From: Rhizobacter sp. AJA081-3
GTDB taxonomy: Bacteria; Pseudomonadota; Gammaproteobacteria; Burkholderiales; Burkholderiaceae_C
Reading direction: 5' to 3'
NCBI RefSeq assembly: GCF_017795745.1
Contig: NZ_CP059067.1
Span: forward strand, 4,030,001 to 4,094,000
Length of the DNA stretch: 64,000 nt
This document shows positions 1 to 7,137 of this stretch, in pieces. The position numbers and the translations under genes are program-made. The number at the start of each line of letters is the position of its first letter. Position 1 is the stretch's first letter. Below the pieces are notes generated by a model, which saw only the letters and a program-made list of their open reading frames with translations, was not told the origin of the DNA and ran no database searches.

Positions 1-33
1 CGATCCTATCGTTTCCGCATAGGAGCGGCACAC

Positions 34-53
34 AAGTTCGGAGCCCCGAACTT
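34..53 (-). terminator. hairpin downstream of the zinc-ribbon gene
   Basis: A perfect 8-bp inverted repeat (34-41 and 46-53) with a 4-nt loop lies 17 nt past the stop codon of the minus-strand gene at 71-523. It is placed as expected for a transcription terminator, but no T-tract follows, so Rho-independent function is uncertain. Confidence 0.4.
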
Positions 54-70
54 CGAACTTGCGCCGCAAC

Positions 71-523
71 TCACTGTGCGTCTTTGCAGGCCGCGCACCG
101 AACCTTCCACCATCCCGATCTTTGGAGGACTCCTGGTGCGCCGCAGCGTTCACAGATGTGGGCACTATCCGTTTCTGCCCTCGCCACTCGCTCCCTCAGT
201 TTCACGAAGAGCTCATCGACATCATGTGGCGGGATCTGGATTCGCTTGGTTCCATCGGGGAGGAAGAGATCTGCGTTGATCGTCTTCCTGCCGTCCACCT
301 GGTAGTAGAAGCGCAGAGTGCCGAACTTCTCCTTCAGCTGCAGGATCCTGAAATCGTGCTCGTCGCCGATTAGGGCGTCGATGTCGCGGACCAGTTCTCG
401 CACCAACGAAACCCATCCGCGGGACAGGTAGGAACCTGAGGGTTGTAGGCCCTTGAAGACCCGCGGGAACTCGTTCACCAGTTGCGCCAGCGCTTCAGGC
501 TCCTGGTCATCCGTCTCATCCAT
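71..523 (-). CDS. hypothetical protein with C-terminal zinc ribbon
   Basis: This 150-residue protein has no family I can name. The middle part, around the sequence LKEKFGTLRFYY, resembles small proteins often seen in phage and island cargo. The C-terminus carries a CERC...CAAC pair of CxxC motifs, which points to a zinc ribbon. The start is supported by a GGAGAA-type ribosome binding site about 8 nt upstream. It is the last of three minus-strand genes (AAA ATPase, phosphoesterase, this gene), 192 nt after the phosphoesterase and followed by a hairpin. A role as an accessory or nucleic-acid-binding partner of that trio is only inferred from position. Confidence 0.65.
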   Translation of the reverse strand: MDETDDQEPEALAQLVNEFPRVFKGLQPSGSYLSRGWVSLVRELVRDIDALIGDEHDFRILQLKEKFGTLRFYYQVDGRKTINADLFLPDGTKRIQIPPHDVDELFVKLRERVARAETDSAHICERCGAPGVLQRSGWWKVRCAACKDAQ

Positions 524-715
524 GATCGTTCTCCTTCAATTCTGCGATGGGTCATTTCGACCCCGGTTTTGTGTCGCGCAACCGCGCGAAGACCAAGGCG
601 GCTTGGCCTATGTGCACTGGCCAGCGTAGGAGATTGGGTCGAGACGAAATCGGTGGAATGCGGTCGCACCGCCGGCATTGATCGCGAGTCACCCATTCAG
701 TGCGCGCGCCGCCCA

Positions 716-1531
716 TCACTCGACCTCCACGATCAAGCCGGGATCGAAGGCGCGGTTCTCGAATCCACCACGCAACGGTGTCGGGTAGCCCCTGGGATTG
801 CAAACGACTCGGCAGTCTCGGACGCGGTAGTCGAACCCTCGGTGCGTGTGGCCGTGGATCCACAGTCTGGGAACTTCGAAGAAGGCCTCAGGCAACTCGG
901 TGACATAGGCAGCGCTTGTCGGATCGTCTGCGAAGCGCGCGGAAAGCGAGCCGCGATTGGGCGCATGGTGCGTGACCACGACCGTCGGCCCCGCAAACGG
1001 CTCTTCCAGCTTGCGCGCCAACCACGTGCGATGCTGCCGATGAATCGCCAGCGTATCGATCGCGCGCAGCCTGCAACCCGCGCGTTTCGTGACGGTTCGA
1101 ATGAGCTCATAGTCGTTGAGCCACATCTCGCACATGCGCATCGATTCTTCAGTGCGCGGCACCAGCAACCCGTCTTCTCCCGGCAGGCACAGCTCGAAGT
1201 CGGTCCACAGGGTGCAGCCCAGGAAACGGATGCTGTGTAGAACCAACTCGTCGCACTGCAAGAGGTGGAGCCCAGCGCTGCGAGCGAGATCAGCCTCCTT
1301 GCGCATTCGTAGCTCTTCGGCTCGCAGCTCGCGTCCGTAGTATTCGTGGTTGCCTGGCACATGGATCACGTGCCGGCCGCCGAACACGGATCGCCGTGCC
1401 ATCCAGCGGACGGCACTCGAGCCGGGGCTGTGGATGTCCCCTGCGAGGACCACAACGTCAGCGTCCAGGTTCGAAGGCGGAACGAATGTCGCGAACTCGA
1501 CGTGAAGGTCTGAGTAGATTGCAAGGCGCAT
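716..1531 (-). CDS. calcineurin-like metallophosphoesterase
   Basis: This 271-residue protein shows the full set of metallophosphoesterase motifs in order: SDLH near the N-terminus, GDIH, GNHEYY, THH, and GHTH near residue 225. These residues bind the two metal ions of the active site. The family hydrolyses phosphoesters of nucleotides, nucleic acids or proteins; the substrate cannot be told from sequence. An AGGAGA ribosome binding site precedes the ATG. It starts 68 nt after the AAA ATPase gene ends, on the same strand, so the two are probably cotranscribed. There is no signal peptide, so it is cytoplasmic. Confidence 0.85.
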   Translation of the reverse strand: MRLAIYSDLHVEFATFVPPSNLDADVVVLAGDIHSPGSSAVRWMARRSVFGGRHVIHVPGNHEYYGRELRAEELRMRKEADLARSAGLHLLQCDELVLHSIRFLGCTLWTDFELCLPGEDGLLVPRTEESMRMCEMWLNDYELIRTVTKRAGCRLRAIDTLAIHRQHRTWLARKLEEPFAGPTVVVTHHAPNRGSLSARFADDPTSAAYVTELPEAFFEVPRLWIHGHTHRGFDYRVRDCRVVCNPRGYPTPLRGGFENRAFDPGLIVEVE

Positions 1532-1599
1532 GTTGCTCTGTCTCCTTCAAGTCCGTGAAGAGCCTCTTGGCCCGAGTTCGATCCGTGCCTTGGATTTGC

Positions 1600-3345
1600 T
1601 CAGTGCCTTCTCAGCGCTCGGGCCCATGAGGCGACCGCCTGTTCCGTAGCGACGCGCAGCTGCCTCGCGCTGGTGATCCGCTCCCACGGGAGATCGAGCT
1701 CTCGCATCTCTGGCAGCGCCCACCGATCTAGGCTCCAGCGCTGTGCGGCCTCGGCAATGACGTTCTCCGCGATGGTCGGGAAGTGCTCGGGCTCGGGCTG
1801 ATCCAGCTTCAGAACACGCATGCGCGACACCAAGGGCGCGGCGATCGGCGTCAGCCGATTTGCCGTGGCCAGCCACAGGACGCCGGAGTAGTCGCAAGTG
1901 GTCTTCAGGAACACGTCCGTGTGACGCGAAGCGGTTTCCGGCTCGAGCAACGCCAACAGGTACGACTGCAGGCCCGATCCCTCGCGCTGGTAGTCGACCG
2001 CCTTGTCCAGTTCGTCCAACAGGACGATCGCGGAGGCACTACGGCGAGTTGCCATCAGCGTGGCCAAGTCACTCGGTTTGCCACTCGCCCACCCTCGGCT
2101 TGTCCCTCCCAGCACTTTGGTGTCCGAGGTACCTCCGAGCGGCAGATCCAGACGAGGCACTCCGAGCTCGACGGCAATCCGCCGTGCCAACCGAGACTTG
2201 CCGCTGCCGGGCAGGCCGACCAGGAGTGTGGGCGGCATGCCGAGCACTCGAACACCAAGCGCTGCTTGGCCGCTGAGCTCGACGAAGATGATCGCGAGTA
2301 CATCGCCCGCCCACGGAAATTCGTCTAACAGGCGCTGCTGCATGACCCTCAGCGCGGCCACTGATGGCATGAGCGCCAGCTGCAGTGGCTCTTCGAGTAC
2401 CAGGTGCCGATCCACTTCGTCCTTGTCGTAGCGGTCGGTGGTACGCAGGATTGGCGAGCGGCAGACCACCAGGCTCGGTGCGTCGCTGGCCTTCATTGGC
2501 TCGTGCACGGCGCTGGTGCCGTTGCCTTTAGGTTCCGTGGGCTTGATGCGAGACTCGATGGACAGCAAGAGTCTGGACTGCGCCATTTCATGCCAGGCCG
2601 TGTCGCCGAGCATGTTCCGCGGATCCTTGCCGGGCCGGGCCTTCTGGCGTGCCTGAACGAGCGCGTTCCACAGCGGCTGACCGCACTCCAGGAAGTCCTG
2701 CTTCAGGCCGACGGCGTTCAAACCTTGCCCGGCGACGCCACCGTGGAAGTCGTTGTAGTTCAAACGCAGACACAGCAGCGCGGCATCGATATCGTCCACT
2801 TCCCAGCGGGCGAATGGCGAGGGCAATGAGGGCTCGCGCAAGGCGGCCAGGCATGTTGCGCGCATGTGCGGGCGGACGCGCTCGTGCAGATCGACAGATT
2901 CAGGTGAATCAGCTTTGTCGACCAGCTGTGGCATGCCCTCGGTGACCTGCAGTGGCGACACGGCCGCCTCAAGGCAGTAGCCGTTGATGAGATGAAGCCT
3001 CCGAGCGGGCGTGTCGTCGTGCGTAAGTGCCAGTTCCTGCAACAGGAGGCTCGCGCGCGAGGCAGATGCAAACGACTCGCGAAGATTGGCCGCCGCCTCG
3101 GAGGCCAGGCGAAGGCAATTTGCGAGCTCGATCGGCTTGAGCCGACGCGGCAGGCACAGCAGCAGCGTCGCTCTCAGTGGCCGCAGTGCCGCAGGCGGGC
3201 ATGCATGAGTCAAGAGCAATTCGAGGAAGTTCAGTGCGCCCTTGCTGGTCGGGTCGTTAGGCGCAGCGCGGCGAAGCCCTGCGACAAGCTCGGCAATGCG
3301 CCTTGAAGGCGGGCGCCTTGGCGTCGCTGGTGAATTGGTGGACAT
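1600..3345 (-). CDS. Lon-like AAA+ ATPase without protease domain
   Basis: This is a 581-residue protein. The N-terminal 350 residues are mostly helical and unrecognised. The C-terminal AAA+ module has a Walker A GLPGSGKS at about residues 377-384 and a Walker B IVLLDELD at about 440-447. Between them is a GG-rich segment (LPLGGTSDTK...GGTSRGW) that resembles the same region of Lon ATPases. The chain ends shortly after the AAA small domain, so the Lon S16 peptidase domain is absent. I chose the ATG at 3345 because residues upstream of it in the open frame look non-coding. It leads a minus-strand set with a phosphoesterase and a zinc-ribbon protein. The role is unknown; an ATP-driven remodelling or defence function is inferred from context. 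Confidence 0.75.
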   Translation of the reverse strand: MSTNSPATPRRPPSRRIAELVAGLRRAAPNDPTSKGALNFLELLLTHACPPAALRPLRATLLLCLPRRLKPIELANCLRLASEAAANLRESFASASRASLLLQELALTHDDTPARRLHLINGYCLEAAVSPLQVTEGMPQLVDKADSPESVDLHERVRPHMRATCLAALREPSLPSPFARWEVDDIDAALLCLRLNYNDFHGGVAGQGLNAVGLKQDFLECGQPLWNALVQARQKARPGKDPRNMLGDTAWHEMAQSRLLLSIESRIKPTEPKGNGTSAVHEPMKASDAPSLVVCRSPILRTTDRYDKDEVDRHLVLEEPLQLALMPSVAALRVMQQRLLDEFPWAGDVLAIIFVELSGQAALGVRVLGMPPTLLVGLPGSGKSRLARRIAVELGVPRLDLPLGGTSDTKVLGGTSRGWASGKPSDLATLMATRRSASAIVLLDELDKAVDYQREGSGLQSYLLALLEPETASRHTDVFLKTTCDYSGVLWLATANRLTPIAAPLVSRMRVLKLDQPEPEHFPTIAENVIAEAAQRWSLDRWALPEMRELDLPWERITSARQLRVATEQAVASWARALRRH

Positions 3346-3731
3346 GGCAGTTCCCGGTCGTGGAGTCAATCCGGGGCTCTGCACTCGGTCTGGGCACTGA
3401 GTGCCCACGATGCGCAAATGACAAGGCCCCGGCGTTGCGGGGCCTCGATCGGAGAAAGGCAGAGCTCGCTACTAGCTCAGTGCCGTCATCACGAAAACGC
3501 CCCCGCAGCTGCAACCTGTATGGATGCCTGCGAGAGCTGAACAGCGAGAGCCCAAGCGAAGTAGCTCGTCATCCTGCAAGCGTAGTTCATTCCGCCATGA
3601 TCTTGCAAGCGCGGCGACTCGCTACTGACTCCCAGTTCTGGCAAGGTGATCGACGGTTGCTTCAGCTCGTCCTCGGCGTCACACTGGCATAAGTCAGTCC
3701 TCAGCGCTCCAGCAACTTCAACTCGACAACC
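3346..3731. other. intergenic gap with one strong hairpin
   Basis: This divergent gap lies between the AAA ATPase gene and the antitoxin gene. It should hold the promoters of both, but I see no clear -35/-10 pair. A perfect hairpin at 3424-3445 is listed separately. Open frames here in both directions lack family resemblance and good start sites. Confidence 0.5.
3424..3445 (-). terminator. GC-rich hairpin
   Basis: A perfect 8-bp stem (3424-3431 with 3438-3445) has a 6-nt loop. On the minus strand it is followed by TTGTCATTT, which is weakly T-rich. It lies just upstream of the AAA ATPase start, so it could stop transcription coming from the right or act as an attenuator. Confidence 0.4.
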
Positions 3732-4286
3732 GTGAGCATTCCTGAAGAACACCCGGAGATCGCCAACGGAAGAACGAGCCGTCGCGTGCAAGAGCCGCAT
3801 GGCGGTGAGCACGCAGCCGGGTCTGCACCCGCCAGGCTCTTCTCGCCGAACAGCGCGACTGTCGCTGCATTGCTGGGTGGGCCCAAGATCCTGCAATGCG
3901 AATCGCTTGAGATGCTCGATATGCACAACGCAATCATGCGGGGATTACCGGCGGCAACTTTGGTGCACCTCACGAAGTCACTGGTCCACCTCGGCGTGTT
4001 GGACTTGGGCCGTGCTCTGGGTGTGAGCGAACGAACCATCCATCGCCATGTCGAGCAGAACTCGGGGCGACTGGGAACAGCGTTAGGAAGCAGGGTGTGG
4101 CGCTTTGCCGAGTTGTTGTCACACGCAATGATCGTGTTCGGCGGCCAAGAGAAGGCCGAGCGTTGGTTGAGTTCCAACGTGATGGGGCTGGATGGCATGC
4201 GGCCGATCGACTTGCTTCAGACCTCCGTGGGTGCGAAGTTGATCGACGAGCTCCTTGGCCGTCTCGAGTACGGCGTGTACACGTGA
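3732..4286 (+). CDS. DUF2384 antitoxin (Xre/MbcA/ParS family), orphan
   Basis: This is a 184-residue protein. The N-terminal half holds an Xre-like helix-turn-helix (DLGRALGVSERTIHRH, about residues 95-110). The C-terminal half is a DUF2384 toxin-binding domain, recognisable by AERWLSSNVMGLDGMRPIDLL and the final LLGRLEYGVY. In this family the antitoxin represses its own operon and neutralises a RES-domain toxin, an NAD-consuming enzyme, encoded immediately downstream. No RES coding sequence follows here, only non-coding debris, so it is an orphan or the remnant of a deleted module. The GTG start at 3732 is poorly supported; the first 35 residues may not be translated. Confidence 0.75.
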   Translation: MSIPEEHPEIANGRTSRRVQEPHGGEHAAGSAPARLFSPNSATVAALLGGPKILQCESLEMLDMHNAIMRGLPAATLVHLTKSLVHLGVLDLGRALGVSERTIHRHVEQNSGRLGTALGSRVWRFAELLSHAMIVFGGQEKAERWLSSNVMGLDGMRPIDLLQTSVGAKLIDELLGRLEYGVYT

Positions 4287-4942
4287 TGCAGGATCTGCGG
4301 TGGCCAAATCTGCCGGGTGCCGCCGAAGGGGAGGATTCAACCATCCGGAAGTTCGAAACCGAACCCTGTTTCACGGAGACGCCGGGCTGACCGTGGACGG
4401 GATCCCGCCAAGGCGAAGGGTCGAGACTCTCGCGCTCCAGCCGCGAATCAATCGATGCCGAGGGTGCACGCAAGACTGCAGCAGTTCGATGCAGTTGGGG
4501 CCGGGCACTTGCGCTGACCACCGCGCTTGGCGCAATATATATCGCATGTTGGTCATGTCGATGCGCTCCTCCCCGTGCAACTCAAGCTGGATCTTGGGCG
4601 CCGACAGGTCGCGCGCGCGGCGGTGCACGACCAGCGTAGTCTTCTCAGACTTGGCCTCTGGGCGTTCGTGTGTCCGGCGGCATGCCGCGCGCCCGCGACT
4701 TGACCTGGCCGGCCACCGCCGCAGCCCCCCCTTCCGCCATCGTCTAGGCCACCAGCCCGGCCGCCTACCGCAGACCGCTCGCCGAATAGCGACTCATCGC
4801 TAGCCAGTCAACAGCGGTCGAGGTGCACAGCCAGCACGATCAACTCGTGCCGGGATGCAATTTCCTCGCCTCTCTTCGAACTACGCCTTGCCGCGGACTC
4901 CACTTCCGCGCATGAGCGGTCGCACATCTATCGAGGCGCCCA
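4287..4942. other. 656-bp gap, degenerate sequence where a toxin gene is expected
   Basis: No intact gene is visible. The position right after the antitoxin should hold a RES toxin, but all frames are interrupted and none shows RES motifs. On the minus strand, about 4520-4680 reads as a plausible protein fragment, rich in charged residues and in frame with no start codon upstream. This may be the remnant of another gene. An AT-rich patch lies at about 4530-4550. Confidence 0.45.
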
Positions 4943-6655
4943 ATGCTTGCAGGAACCATTCTTCCCTTCGTCCCGCAGCCGTACGAGGACGAACTTCTTT
5001 CATCGTGGATCGGTCGCGTTGCACTTCATAACGGAAAAGGGGCGTGGATGACACTGCTTCGCAAGGCTGGGATCTCCCAAAGGAGACGCTACTTCCACAA
5101 TCACATTCCTCAATATTGCCCGCAAGTCCGTCAGTTGCTGGGAGCTCTAGGCTGGTCAGTCGAAGATGCATATCTCCAACTAACCCCGGCGCCGTTCCTA
5201 TTGGCCTTCTGTGCGCATCCCACTGCCCGCATTGGCGTCGATGTATCAGTACCAGAGGTTCTAGGTAACATGATCCAACCCGCTGTAGCCTTACATCGCC
5301 GTCGCGCCACTTCCTTCGCGCGAGCACTGCGATTCTGTCCAATGTGCATCGCGACGGATCTAGAAGAGTTCGGAGAAGCCTACTGGCACAGGCAGCACCA
5401 GCTTCCGTTGCCCGCCTTCTGCGCAAAGCACTCTCATCCCCTGTTCTTCCGCTGCCAAAGTTGCGGCCACCTTCCAACGAACATTCCCTATCTTCAGGCT
5501 CCGCTTCTACCTGTGCGTTGTCGATGCGGCTTCGACTTGCGCACCACGAGAATGGCAAGGGGCGGGCCTTCCGAAGAGGCACTGAAGCAGATTCAACTTG
5601 GAAGCGATTCCCTGAGTCTTCCACTTCCCTCCTGGAATGGACTGCATGTGCGAAGAGCGCTTCAACGTTTGGCACGGAGTCAGAACTGCTCCGGTCTAAA
5701 TGAGTTCTTAAACGCCGCACGAAAATCGGCCTTCGATGGAATCGCTGAGAACTTGGATTCGCTAAAGCGGCGGACGCTCCCTGGCCGATACTCTGCGACC
5801 ACCCTTGCCGCCGCTGCAGTTTCCCTAGGGCTGGACATGCGAGGCGCGGTGGATCTCTTTCAAGCGGAATCAGCGAGCACGGTCGCTCCACTTGCCTCCG
5901 CTCGGACCAGGGTCACTCTGAAGCACTTAGCCAAACTCAGCGTGCCTGAGCTTCGAGAAGCATTCGCAAGAAGTTTGAAGACTCGCGTCTTGGACTATCG
6001 CTTGCTTGCCATTCTTCAACTTCGCGATCTTGCTTGGTTGCGCGAGTGTGATCTCTATCGCTCCCCGCTCATCGAGCTACCCACTATCGAGGGGGATCGG
6101 GCAACCATCACGCGGATCAGAAACGGAGGAGCTGCATCACGCCACTACATCACTTCAGAGATGGCGAACATGCGCGCTAGGCTCAGGGATCTTGAGTGGT
6201 ACCAAAGGGGACTTCGCGAGATTCAGCGAGGACACGAGCATTTGAGGATCGGGCGGATGGACTGGACGAAACTGCGTTCGGAGCTAATTGGTCTGATGGA
6301 TCGGTATGAGTCCGATCCCGGCAGGCCCCAACGAGTGCCATTGCTACTACTTGCACAGGCCACCGGACGCGCGGAGAACACCATTCAGGGTTGCTTCGAT
6401 AGGTTTCCTGATGTGCGAGAGCGCTTCAGTTCATTGAAGGCGTCACTTCCTTTGAGGCGCCTTCAGTGGGCGGCAATCACGATTCGAAAGGAAGGCCGAG
6501 TCGTCATGCAAAGCACCGTGATCCAGGTCAGCGGTATCACGGCACCTTACGATGACTCTATCCGCCAAATGGCGCGGCGCGTTGCGCAAGAGGCTAACGA
6601 GAAGATTACGGTCTCGGAAAGCCGCACCTGGAAGGTCTTGACGGATGCCGGCTAA
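4943..6655 (+). CDS. TniQ/TnsD-family transposition target-selection protein
   Basis: This 570-residue protein opens with the TniQ signature (P..YEDELLSSWIGRVALHNG, residues 9-31). It then has a zinc-binding cluster: C132 and C135, C160 and H163, C171 and C174, and further cysteines at 193 and 195. The rest is a long helical and basic C-terminal part, in the size range of TnsD (508 residues) and larger than minimal TniQ proteins. TnsD binds a specific DNA site, the 3' end of glmS for Tn7, and recruits TnsC and the TnsAB transposase. This copy lies inside an island that abuts glmS, which fits that role. A GAGG ribosome binding site lies 8 nt before the ATG. No tnsABC genes are nearby. Confidence 0.85.
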   Translation: MLAGTILPFVPQPYEDELLSSWIGRVALHNGKGAWMTLLRKAGISQRRRYFHNHIPQYCPQVRQLLGALGWSVEDAYLQLTPAPFLLAFCAHPTARIGVDVSVPEVLGNMIQPAVALHRRRATSFARALRFCPMCIATDLEEFGEAYWHRQHQLPLPAFCAKHSHPLFFRCQSCGHLPTNIPYLQAPLLPVRCRCGFDLRTTRMARGGPSEEALKQIQLGSDSLSLPLPSWNGLHVRRALQRLARSQNCSGLNEFLNAARKSAFDGIAENLDSLKRRTLPGRYSATTLAAAAVSLGLDMRGAVDLFQAESASTVAPLASARTRVTLKHLAKLSVPELREAFARSLKTRVLDYRLLAILQLRDLAWLRECDLYRSPLIELPTIEGDRATITRIRNGGAASRHYITSEMANMRARLRDLEWYQRGLREIQRGHEHLRIGRMDWTKLRSELIGLMDRYESDPGRPQRVPLLLLAQATGRAENTIQGCFDRFPDVRERFSSLKASLPLRRLQWAAITIRKEGRVVMQSTVIQVSGITAPYDDSIRQMARRVAQEANEKITVSESRTWKVLTDAG

Positions 6656-7137
6656 GCGAGCCACCACCCATCCAAGATGGCCGATCCACTAAGTAAGGAC
6701 CTAGATATCGGGCCAGACCAGGCGGGGCCTCATGAAAATCCTGGGCGCGGACAGGGACATCGACCGAAACCCGAGGGCATCTCTGCCGCCTGGTACCTAT
6801 GGGATGTAGCCCGAGGATCGCTTTGCAGCGCTTGCTGTCCTTGATCTGTGCACGTTCACTGGCAGCTCTCTCGTGGCATGCGGTCCTTCAACCGAGGGCG
6901 CACGGCACACGCGCGATCACTTCCGCTTGGTCGCGCCAAGCGGTCACTCGCCGCGCTATATGGGCAATGCGATAGTTGCGAGCGAAGAAGTGAACCAAGA
7001 ACGCGAAACCGAACGATATGCCGTACCGGATCAAACGTGGACTGGCAGCTGACACGTCCACTCCAGCGGACCGATGATTTGTTGTCATCGGGCCTAAGAT
7101 TCCGGCTTGGCGAACTAGGGCAAACAGCGCCGGAACC
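6656..7137. other. 482-bp gap upstream of the HNH-NACHT gene
   Basis: No gene is supported here. Short open frames exist on both strands, but they lack ribosome binding sites and family resemblance. The gap should carry the promoter of the HNH-NACHT gene. It contains one clear inverted repeat at 6923-6943. Confidence 0.5.
6923..6943. repeat. inverted repeat upstream of the HNH-NACHT gene
   Basis: A perfect 8-bp inverted repeat (6923-6930 with 6936-6943) has a 5-nt spacer and lies about 195 nt before the HNH-NACHT start. It could be a terminator for incoming transcripts or a protein-binding site; no T-tract is present on either strand. Confidence 0.4.

Noticed and set aside
4287-4390. Short frame right after the antitoxin as a RES toxin
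   Set aside because: It is only about 35 codons and has none of the RES-domain pattern (basic/aromatic N-terminus, RWN or RW[HN]-type motifs).
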